Part shown: positions 5,674-11,528 of the stretch, piece by piece
Layout of the letters: each line of letters starts with the position of its first letter
How positions within the stretch are numbered: the first letter of the stretch is position 1
DNA from: an uncultured Eubacterium sp.
Lineage (GTDB): Bacteria; Bacillota; Clostridia; Lachnospirales; Lachnospiraceae
Length of the DNA stretch: 11,528 bases
Direction: 5' to 3'
Assembly (NCBI GenBank): GCA_904502145.1
Contig: CAJGDH010000041.1
Coordinates: forward strand, 1-11,528
The notes under the pieces: generated by a model
What the model saw: only the letters and a program-made list of their open reading frames with translations
What the model was told of the DNA's origin: nothing
The model's database searches: none
Translations under genes and position numbers: made by a program

Positions 5674-5735
5674 TTATTCACCAAATTCACACCCCCTACT
5701 ACTACGACTACGGATATAATCTTTTATTTTTATCT
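5674..5735 (+). other. Candidate basal unwinding system: tandem DnaA boxes, DnaA-trio array, AT-rich tract
   Basis: Two degenerate DnaA boxes abut each other head to tail (5674-5682 and 5683-5691). They are followed by a C-run (5692-5696) and the triplet series CTA CTA CTA CGA CTA CGG (5696-5713), then an AT-rich stretch (5714-5735). In B. subtilis the same order (box pair, GC-rich spacer, CTA-like DnaA-trios, AT-rich region) guides DnaA onto single strands to open the origin. The pattern match is close; function is inferred. A TATAAT at 5715-5720 lies in the AT-rich part, without a recognisable -35. Confidence 0.75.
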
Positions 5736-5753
5736 CTTACGGACCGAAAGGAG

Positions 5754-5762
5754 TTATACACA
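5754..5762 (+). promoter_or_regulatory. DnaA box between dnaN ribosome site and start codon
   Basis: TTATACACA, an exact TTATNCACA match, sits between the AAAGGAG ribosome site (5747-5753) and the dnaN ATG (5766). Bound DnaA here could block elongation into dnaN. Confidence 0.65.
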
Positions 5763-5765
5763 ATC

Positions 5766-6878
5766 ATGAAGATCCTATGTGCGAAGACCCAGCTGATGGC
5801 AGGCGTGAACACGGTATCCAAAGCAGTGTCCTACAAGACGACCATGGATATCCTGCAATGTATCCTGATCGAAGCCTACGACGGAAAGATCCGCCTGACA
5901 GCCAATGATACCGAACTGGGGATCGAGACCGTCATCGACGGGCAGATCCTGGAACAGGGCCAGATCGCCCTGGAGGCAAAGATCTTCTCCGAGATCATCA
6001 AGAAGAGTCCGGACAGTGAGATCTTTATTGAGACGGAAACCAACGGAAAGACCAATATCGAATGTGAACAGATCCATTGCAGCATCATGGGGAAGGCAGG
6101 AGATGACTTTACCCACCTTCCGGAGATCTCCCGGGAAAATATGGTGGCCATCTCCCAGTTTGACTTAAAAGAGACCATCAATCAGACCATCTTCTCCATC
6201 TCGGACAATGAGAACAACAAACTGATGACCGGGGAACTCCTGAAGGTGACGGGGGATACATTTTCCCTTACATCCCTGGACGGGCACAGGATCTCTGTGC
6301 GCAGGGTGACCCTGTCCGAATCCTACCCGGACATCGAAGTGATCGTCCCGGGCAAATCCCTGATGGAAGTCAGCAAGATCCTCTCCGGTGAGGCGGAGGA
6401 GCAGGTGAGCCTGTGCATCACGGACAAGCATATCATGTTCTCCTTTGATCGGACCAGAGTGGTCACCCGCCTGCTCAAGGGCAAATTTTATAATATCGAA
6501 CAGATGTTATCCACGGATTATGAGACGAAGATCACCGTCAACCGGATGGATTTCCTCCGTTGTCTTGACCGTTCCAGCCTCTTTACCCGGGAATCGGACA
6601 AAAAGCCCATCATTCTCCGGATGGAGAGTGACCGGATGGAGATCATGATCTCCTCCCAGATCGGTTCCATGCAGGAGCAGCTTGCCATCACGAAAGAGGG
6701 TAAGGATCTTGTGATCGGATTCAATCCCAGATTTCTGTCGGATGCCCTCCGTTCCATCGATGAGGAGGAGGTATCCGTCTATCTGATCAATTCCATCGCC
6801 CCCTGTACTTTCCGGGATGAGGATCGGAAATACCTGTATCTGATCCTTCCCATCAATGTCAACAATGCGGATTATTAG
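5766..6878 (+). CDS. dnaN: DNA polymerase III subunit beta (sliding clamp)
   Basis: DnaN is the ring-shaped dimeric clamp that tethers replicative polymerase and many repair proteins to DNA. The 370-residue protein shows the three-fold clamp organisation. It begins MKILCAKTQLMAGVNTVSKA, has the conserved region LTSLDGHRISVRR in the middle domain and ends with YLYLILPIN, the strand near the partner-binding cleft. The open frame continues upstream into the origin. The ATG chosen here fits the family N-terminus and is preceded by AAAGGAG, although the 12-base spacing is long. It is followed after 18 bases by the S4-domain gene, probably in one transcript. No good promoter is seen directly upstream; it may be co-transcribed with dnaA. 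Confidence 0.97.
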   Translation: MKILCAKTQLMAGVNTVSKAVSYKTTMDILQCILIEAYDGKIRLTANDTELGIETVIDGQILEQGQIALEAKIFSEIIKKSPDSEIFIETETNGKTNIECEQIHCSIMGKAGDDFTHLPEISRENMVAISQFDLKETINQTIFSISDNENNKLMTGELLKVTGDTFSLTSLDGHRISVRRVTLSESYPDIEVIVPGKSLMEVSKILSGEAEEQVSLCITDKHIMFSFDRTRVVTRLLKGKFYNIEQMLSTDYETKITVNRMDFLRCLDRSSLFTRESDKKPIILRMESDRMEIMISSQIGSMQEQLAITKEGKDLVIGFNPRFLSDALRSIDEEEVSVYLINSIAPCTFRDEDRKYLYLILPINVNNADY

Positions 6879-6896
6879 AAGACAGGAGTGTAAAGG

Positions 6897-7106
6897 ATGA
6901 CGGAATTCAGACTGAAGGATGAATATATAAAACTCGGCCAGCTTCTTAAGGCCGCCGGCCTGGTGGGCTCCGGTGTGGATGCCAAGATCGTGATCCAGGA
7001 CGGACTGGTCAAGGTGGACGGAGAGGTGGACACCAGGAGAGGCCGCAAGATCTACGACGGTATGGTCGTGGAGTTTGAAGGACAGGAGATCAAAGCAGTA
7101 CGTTGA
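6897..7106 (+). CDS. rlbA: S4-domain RNA-binding protein RlbA/YaaA
   Basis: This 69-residue protein is a free-standing S4 RNA-binding domain: IKLGQLLKAAGLVGSGVDAK followed by IQDGLVKVDGEVDTRRGRKI, the typical alpha-L RNA-binding fold. In Firmicutes it sits between dnaN and recF under the names yaaA or rlbA, and has been connected with ribosome assembly; the exact role is not established. An AGGAG ribosome site lies about 10 bases before ATG, in the 18-base gap after dnaN. A hairpin with a T-run follows it, so the dnaN-rlbA message may partly end here. Confidence 0.9.
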   Translation: MTEFRLKDEYIKLGQLLKAAGLVGSGVDAKIVIQDGLVKVDGEVDTRRGRKIYDGMVVEFEGQEIKAVR

Positions 7107-7122
7107 CCGTATGCAGGTAAAT

Positions 7123-7167
7123 GAAAAGCATTCATGGTGGGAGAGCAGTCTGCCGTGAATGTTTTTC
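7123..7167 (+). terminator. Hairpin with T-run between rlbA and recF
   Basis: GAAAAGCATTCATGG (7123-7137) pairs with CCGTGAATGTTTTTC (7153-7167) as a 15-bp RNA stem with two G-U wobbles and a 15-base loop. The right arm contains TTTTT and continues into TTCATTTT. This resembles a bidirectional, A/T-flanked intrinsic terminator. The stem is low in GC and partly uses the T-run itself, so termination may be incomplete. Confidence 0.6.
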
Positions 7168-7191
7168 TTCATTTTCTGAGAGAGCAGTACC

Positions 7192-8298
7192 ATGTATGTT
7201 GAATCCATAGAATTATCACAATACAGAAATTATGCTTCCGCCAAGGTGGAATTCTCCCCCGGAGTGAACATCTTTTTCGGGGATAATGCCCAAGGGAAGA
7301 CCAATCTGCTGGAAGCAGTCTATGTCAGTGGTACCTCACGGTCCCATAAGGGGAGCAAGGATAAGGACCTGATCCGATTCGGCCAGGAAGAGGCACACAT
7401 CCGACTCTTTTTCCGGAAAAATGACCTGAGCCACCGGCTGGATTTCCACCTGCGCCAGAAGAAGGCCAAAGGGATCGCGGTGGATGGCGTGCCCATCCGC
7501 CGGCTGGCGGAGCTCTTCGGTATGCTCCATGTGGTTTTCTTCTCCCCGGAAGACCTGTCCATCATCAAGAGCGGACCGGCGGAGAGAAGGCGGTTCATGG
7601 ACATGGAGATGAGCCAGCTGGACAGGGGCTACTACAGCCTGCTGGTTTCCTACAACAAGCTCCTGCAGGAGAGGAACAACCTGCTGAAACAGATCGGGTT
7701 TGCGCCTTCCCTGAGAGAGACCCTTGACGGCTGGGATGCCCAGCTGATCGGGAAGGGCGGGGAGATCGTGAGGAGAAGGGAAGCCTTTTTGGACAAGGTG
7801 GCCCTCATGATGAGGGAGATCCACGGAGGGCTGACCGGAGGAGCGGAAGATATCCTGGTGCATTATGACCGGAATATCTCTCCGGAGGACTACGGCAATG
7901 CCCTGATGGAGAACAGGGAGCGGGATATCCGGACGGGGACCACTTCCGTGGGACCTCACCGGGATGATATCGGGTTTGCCGTCAACGGTACGGACATCCG
8001 AAGATACGGGTCCCAGGGGCAGCAGAGGACGGCGGCCCTGGCCCTGAAACTGTCCCAGATCCGTCTCATTGAGGAGATCAGCGGAGAAAAGCCGGTCCTC
8101 CTCCTGGATGACGTGCTCTCGGAGCTGGACCATCACCGCCAGAACTACCTTCTGGATTCCATCGCGGATATCCAGACCATGATCTCCTGCACGGGACTGG
8201 ATGATTTTGTCCATGGCCGCCTGACCCTGGACAGGATCTTCAGGGTGGAAGACGGAACAGTTCAACTGTTTCAGACTGAAGCGGAAGACGTTTTGTAG
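7192..8298 (+). CDS. recF: DNA replication and repair protein RecF
   Basis: RecF is an SMC-like ATPase that binds gapped DNA and, with RecO and RecR, helps load RecA. The 368-residue protein starts MYVESIELSQYRNY, the usual N-terminus. It has Walker A GDNAQGKT (30-37), the ABC signature region SQGQQRTAALALKLSQ (from residue 274) and Walker B LLLDD (303-307) followed by the D-loop VLSELD. Length is normal. The ribosome site is weak (GAGAGAG about 10 bases before ATG). No promoter is apparent in the 85-base gap after rlbA, which contains a hairpin terminator candidate, so recF may be expressed by read-through at a low level. The gyrB promoter starts shortly after its end. Confidence 0.96.
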   Translation: MYVESIELSQYRNYASAKVEFSPGVNIFFGDNAQGKTNLLEAVYVSGTSRSHKGSKDKDLIRFGQEEAHIRLFFRKNDLSHRLDFHLRQKKAKGIAVDGVPIRRLAELFGMLHVVFFSPEDLSIIKSGPAERRRFMDMEMSQLDRGYYSLLVSYNKLLQERNNLLKQIGFAPSLRETLDGWDAQLIGKGGEIVRRREAFLDKVALMMREIHGGLTGGAEDILVHYDRNISPEDYGNALMENRERDIRTGTTSVGPHRDDIGFAVNGTDIRRYGSQGQQRTAALALKLSQIRLIEEISGEKPVLLLDDVLSELDHHRQNYLLDSIADIQTMISCTGLDDFVHGRLTLDRIFRVEDGTVQLFQTEAEDVL

Positions 8299-8374
8299 AT
8301 AAAGCTTGAATTTTTTTAATAATCTTGAATGAACACCATATCTTGTGGTATAATGAATGTTACGAAAGCTTTAT
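8299..8374. repeat. 9-bp inverted repeat flanking the gyrB promoter
   Basis: ATAAAGCTT (8299-8307) and AAGCTTTAT (8366-8374) are exact reverse complements. The -35 and -10 of the gyrB promoter lie between them and the right arm falls at about +5. A direct repeat CTTGAAT (8305-8311 and 8324-8330) also lies here. It could be a chance outcome of AT-rich sequence or an operator pair. Confidence 0.4.
8325..8354 (+). promoter_or_regulatory. gyrB-gyrA promoter
   Basis: TTGAAT (8325-8330), 18-base spacer, TATAAT (8349-8354), with TG one base before the -10 (extended -10). Initiation is expected near 8361, giving a leader of about 100 bases. It indicates that gyrB and gyrA are transcribed as their own unit. 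Confidence 0.8.
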
Positions 8375-8463
8375 ACCTAATATGTGTAAAGCGTTAAATC
8401 AAAGCAGATTAACCGGGGAGATCAGCGCGGATTTCCCGCAGATTTGACGGAGGCAGCAACAGT

Positions 8464-10395
8464 ATGAGTGAAAAGATGAATTCCACGCCGCAGGAATACG
8501 GAGCGGACCAGATCCAGATCCTCGAAGGACTGGAGGCCGTGAGAAAACGCCCCGGCATGTATATCGGCAGCACCTCCTCAAAGGGTCTGCATCATCTGGT
8601 TTATGAGATTGTGGACAATTCGGTGGATGAGGCCCTCGCCGGCTTCTGTGACACCGTTGAAGTTTTTATCAATACGGATAATTCCATCACCGTCCGGGAC
8701 AACGGCCGGGGGATCCCCGTGGGGATCAACCGGAAGAAGGGAATCCCTGCGGTGGAGGTTGTTTTTACCATCCTTCATGCCGGCGGTAAGTTCGGCGGAG
8801 GGGGATACAAGGTTTCGGGAGGTCTTCACGGCGTGGGTGCCTCCGTGGTCAACGCCCTGTCCACCTGGCTTGAGGTGAGCATCTTCCACAACGGGAAGAT
8901 CTACCGCCAGCGTTATGAGAGAGGAAAGGTCATGTACCCCCTCAAGGTGGTGGGCACCACGGACAGAAGAGGGACGGAGGTCCGCTTCCTTCCGGATGAT
9001 ACCATCTTCGAGGAGACGGTATTTGATTTCTCCATTCTCAAACAGAGACTAAGAGAGATGGCCTTCCTGACCAAGGGTCTTAAGATCGTTCTGTATGACC
9101 TGAGAGAGGATCATCCCCAGACCCTGACCTTCCACTATGAGGGAGGGATCAAGCAGTATGTTCAGTATCTGAACAAGCAGAAAACTGTCCTCTACCCGGA
9201 GATCATTTATTGTGAAGGGCAGAAGGGGGCCGTTTATGTGGAGGTAGCCCTCCAGCACAACGATTCCTACAATGAGGGCGTATATTCATTTGTCAACAAT
9301 ATCACCACCCCGGAGGGCGGGACCCATCTCGCCGGTTTCCGTAGTGCGCTGACCAAGACATTTAATGATTATGCCAGAAATAATAAATTGCTGAAAGAAA
9401 ATGAGCAGAACTTAAGCGGAGAGGATATCCGTGAAGGTCTTGTGGCCATTATCAGCATCAAGATCCCGGATCCCCAGTTCGAGGGTCAGACCAAGCAGAA
9501 ACTGGGCAATTCCGAAGCCAGGGGAGCCGTGGACAGCGTGGTCAGCGAGCAGCTTACCTATTTCCTGGAGCAGAACCCCAACGTGGCGAGGGTGATCTGC
9601 GAGAAGGCGATCCTTGCCCAGAGAGCCAGGGAGGCAGCCAGAAAAGCCAGGGATCTCACCAGAAGAAAATCAGCCCTCGACGGCATGAGCCTGCCGGGCA
9701 AGCTGGCGGACTGTTCCGACAAGGATCCCGCCAAATGTGAGATCTACATCGTGGAGGGAGACTCCGCGGGCGGATCTGCCAAGACCGCCAGAAGCCGGGC
9801 TACCCAGGCCATCCTTCCCCTGAGAGGAAAGATCCTGAACGTGGAGAAGGCCAGACTGGACAAGATCCTGGCCAACGCGGAGATCCGTGCCATGATCACC
9901 GCATTCGGCACCGGGATCCACGAAGATTTTGACATCAGCAAACTGAGATACCATAAGATTATCATCATGACGGATGCCGACGTGGACGGAGCTCATATCG
10001 CCACCCTGCTCCTGACCTTCTTCTACCGGTTCATGCCGGAACTGATCAGACAGGGATATGTCTACCTGGCTCAGCCGCCCCTGTACAAGGTGGAGAAAGC
10101 CAAGAAGGTCTGGTATGCCTACAATGACGATGAACTGAACCGGATCCTGACCGAGATCGGTCGTGACGGGAACAATAAGATCCAGAGATACAAAGGATTG
10201 GGTGAGATGGATGCCTCCCAGCTGTGGGAGACCACCATGGATCCGGAGAAACGTATCCTTCTCCGGGTGAACATGGATGAGGACAGTGCATCCGAGCTGG
10301 ATCTTACCTTTGATACCCTCATGGGAGACCGGGTCGAACCAAGAAGAGAATTTATCGAGACCAATGCCCAGTATGTAAAGAACCTGGACATCTGA
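8464..10395 (+). CDS. gyrB: DNA gyrase subunit B
   Basis: GyrB supplies the ATPase and part of the DNA-cleavage site of gyrase, which introduces negative supercoils. The 643-residue protein has the GHKL ATPase domain with YEIVDNSVDEALAGF (E48 as general base, N52), RDNGRGIP (D79) and the ATP-lid region GGLHGVGASVVNAL. The Toprim domain has E431 in VEGDSAGGSA and D504/D506 in DADVDG. The C-terminus has RYKGLGEM and the gyrase-type ending VEPRREFIETNAQYVKNLDI, which favours GyrB over ParE. Length is usual for Gram-positive GyrB. GGAGG lies 10 bases before ATG. gyrA follows after 36 bases. Confidence 0.97.
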   Translation: MSEKMNSTPQEYGADQIQILEGLEAVRKRPGMYIGSTSSKGLHHLVYEIVDNSVDEALAGFCDTVEVFINTDNSITVRDNGRGIPVGINRKKGIPAVEVVFTILHAGGKFGGGGYKVSGGLHGVGASVVNALSTWLEVSIFHNGKIYRQRYERGKVMYPLKVVGTTDRRGTEVRFLPDDTIFEETVFDFSILKQRLREMAFLTKGLKIVLYDLREDHPQTLTFHYEGGIKQYVQYLNKQKTVLYPEIIYCEGQKGAVYVEVALQHNDSYNEGVYSFVNNITTPEGGTHLAGFRSALTKTFNDYARNNKLLKENEQNLSGEDIREGLVAIISIKIPDPQFEGQTKQKLGNSEARGAVDSVVSEQLTYFLEQNPNVARVICEKAILAQRAREAARKARDLTRRKSALDGMSLPGKLADCSDKDPAKCEIYIVEGDSAGGSAKTARSRATQAILPLRGKILNVEKARLDKILANAEIRAMITAFGTGIHEDFDISKLRYHKIIIMTDADVDGAHIATLLLTFFYRFMPELIRQGYVYLAQPPLYKVEKAKKVWYAYNDDELNRILTEIGRDGNNKIQRYKGLGEMDASQLWETTMDPEKRILLRVNMDEDSASELDLTFDTLMGDRVEPRREFIETNAQYVKNLDI

Positions 10396-10431
10396 TCCTA
10401 CATCGGATCCGGGATGCAGCGGGAGGAATAA

Positions 10432-11528
10432 ATGGACGACCGTACGATTTTTGATAAAATTCAGGAGGTAGACCTTAAAAATACCATGGAGACCTCCTAC
10501 ATCGATTATGCCATGAGCGTGATCGTATCCAGGGCCCTCCCGGATGTGCGGGACGGGCTGAAGCCGGTTCAGCGCCGAATCTTATACTCCATGATCGAAC
10601 TGAATAACGGACCGGACAAGCCCCACAGGAAGTGTGCCCGTATCGTCGGCGATACCATGGGTAAATACCATCCCCACGGGGACAGTTCCATCTATGGCGC
10701 CCTGGTCAACCTGGCCCAGGACTGGTCCACCAGATATCCTCTGGTGGACGGACACGGAAACTTCGGTTCCGTTGACGGAGACGGGGCCGCAGCCATGCGT
10801 TATACCGAGGCAAGACTCTCCAGGATCTCCATGGAGATGACTGCCGATATCTATAAAGACACCGTAGACTTCATGCCCAACTTTGACGAGACCGAGAAAG
10901 AACCGACGGTTCTTCCGTCCCGCTTCCCCAACCTTATGGTCAACGGGGCCCAGGGAATCGCCGTGGGTATGGCAACCAACATCCCTCCCCACAACCTGAG
11001 GGAGACCATCGACGGTGTGGTGAAGATCATCGACAACCAGGTGGAAGAGGACCGGGAGACCCGGATCGAAGAGCTGATGGAGATCATCAAGGGTCCTGAT
11101 TTCCCCACAGGAGCATCCATCCTGGGGAGGAGAGAGATCGAGAAAGCCTACCGTACCGGCAGAGGAAAGATCAAGGTGAGAGCCGTCACCGAGATTGAGC
11201 CCATGAGCAACGGAAAGCAGCGTATCGTGGTCACCCAGCTTCCCTATATGGTGAACAAGGCCAGGCTGATCGAGAAGATCGCCGAACTGGTCAAGGAAAA
11301 GAGGGTGGACGGTATAACCGAGCTGCGGGATGAGTCCGACCGGGAAGGTATGCGGATCTGCATAGAGACCCGCAAGGACGTGAATGCCAATGTCCTGCTC
11401 AACCAGCTCTTCAAACATACCCAGCTTCAGGATACTTTCGGTATCATCATGCTGGCCCTGGTGGATAATCAGCCCAAGATCCTGAATCTCAAGCAGATGC
11501 TGGTCCACTACCTGAACCACCAGAAAGA
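10432..11528 (+). CDS. gyrA: DNA gyrase subunit A, N-terminal part
   Basis: GyrA carries the tyrosine that cuts and rejoins DNA in gyrase. About 365 codons are present of the 800 or more expected; the rest lies beyond the right edge and no stop is reached. The protein starts MDDRTIFDKIQEVDL and has the winged-helix breakage-reunion domain ALPDVRDGLKPVQRRIL, the quinolone region GKYHPHGDSSIYGAL and catalytic Tyr124 in AAMRYTEARL. The tower-domain region (GPDFPTGASILG, VVTQLPYMVNKARL) follows. At the quinolone positions, Ser85 corresponds to E. coli Ser83 and Gly89 to Asp87. GGGAGG lies 6 bases before ATG. It is in one operon with gyrB; a ParC identity is disfavoured by the pairing with a clear GyrB. 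Confidence 0.96.
   Translation, partial: MDDRTIFDKIQEVDLKNTMETSYIDYAMSVIVSRALPDVRDGLKPVQRRILYSMIELNNGPDKPHRKCARIVGDTMGKYHPHGDSSIYGALVNLAQDWSTRYPLVDGHGNFGSVDGDGAAAMRYTEARLSRISMEMTADIYKDTVDFMPNFDETEKEPTVLPSRFPNLMVNGAQGIAVGMATNIPPHNLRETIDGVVKIIDNQVEEDRETRIEELMEIIKGPDFPTGASILGRREIEKAYRTGRGKIKVRAVTEIEPMSNGKQRIVVTQLPYMVNKARLIEKIAELVKEKRVDGITELRDESDREGMRICIETRKDVNANVLLNQLFKHTQLQDTFGIIMLALVDNQPKILNLKQMLVHYLNHQK

Larger units (their letters stand above)
5467..5765. other. oriC part 2: DnaA boxes, DnaA-trio and unwinding region between dnaA and dnaN
   Basis: This gap has no credible gene. It contains DnaA boxes at 5470-5478 (-, exact), 5484-5492 (-, TTTTCCACA), 5513-5521 (+, TTTTCCACA), 5607-5615 (+, GTATCCACA), 5674-5682 (+, TTATTCACC), 5683-5691 (+, AAATTCACA, two mismatches) and 5754-5762 (+, exact). 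Poorer look-alikes are at 5539-5547 and 5589-5597. GC-rich inverted repeats lie between the clusters: CCGGA/TCCGG at 5560-5574 and GCCGGT/ACCGGC at 5603-5631. The right end carries a triplet run and an AT-rich tract that look like the unwinding element. This matches the incC part of the bipartite Bacillus origin. Confidence 0.9.

Noticed and set aside
5595..5765. A 57-codon N-terminal extension of dnaN into the origin
   Set aside because: The extension translates origin sequence (boxes, triplet run). The ATG at 5766 has a ribosome site and gives the family N-terminus.
10582..11520. A 312-codon open frame on the minus strand, antisense to gyrA
   Set aside because: gyrA on the plus strand has all catalytic motifs. 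The antisense product looks like random translation.
1..11528. Mobile element, CRISPR array, tRNA/rRNA gene, defence or biosynthetic system
   Set aside because: No transposase, integrase, spaced direct repeats, tRNA-like folds or accessory genes were seen. Gene content and order are those of a conserved Firmicutes origin region.

Overview
The window is a chromosome replication-origin region from a Gram-positive bacterium of the class Clostridia. Protein wording (DnaN, YidC, RnpA, GyrA/GyrB), strong AAGGAGG-type ribosome sites and the gene order point to a Lachnospiraceae-like organism. The family assignment is an inference from recalled protein style, not from a search.

Layout. On the left, all genes read leftward (minus strand): rpmH, rnpA, yidD, yidC, jag (khpB) and the 5' two thirds of mnmE, which runs off the left edge. 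This is the classical ribosomal protein L34 / RNase P protein / membrane insertase / tRNA modification cluster found next to oriC. On the right, all genes read rightward: dnaA, dnaN, a small S4-domain gene (rlbA/yaaA), recF, gyrB and the 5' part of gyrA, which runs off the right edge. Transcription therefore diverges from the origin, and every gene is co-oriented with the fork that copies it.

Origin. The origin looks bipartite, as in Bacillus. One cluster of DnaA boxes (TTATNCACA) lies between rpmH and dnaA, with six exact boxes at 3765-3956 plus weaker ones. A second cluster lies between dnaA and dnaN. It ends in two tandem degenerate boxes, a short C-run, a run of CTA-type triplets (5696-5713) and an AT-rich stretch, which is the arrangement of the DnaA-trio unwinding element known from B. 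subtilis. One more exact DnaA box sits between the dnaN Shine-Dalgarno and its start codon.

Control signals. Good sigma-A-type promoters are visible for rpmH (TTGACG-17-TATAAT) and gyrB (TTGAAT-18-TATAAT with extended -10). A plausible promoter for dnaA overlaps a near-consensus DnaA box, which suggests autoregulation. Hairpins with T-runs lie between jag and mnmE and between rlbA and recF, and two hairpins occupy the dnaA leader.

How the genes work together. DnaA opens the origin, DnaN clamps polymerase, RecF serves gap repair and gyrase handles supercoils ahead of forks. The leftward operon supplies ribosome, tRNA-processing and membrane-insertion factors. I found no mobile element, CRISPR array, toxin-antitoxin pair, defence gene or novel gene system. 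The coding content is conserved housekeeping, and the points worth a second look are mainly regulatory and origin architecture.
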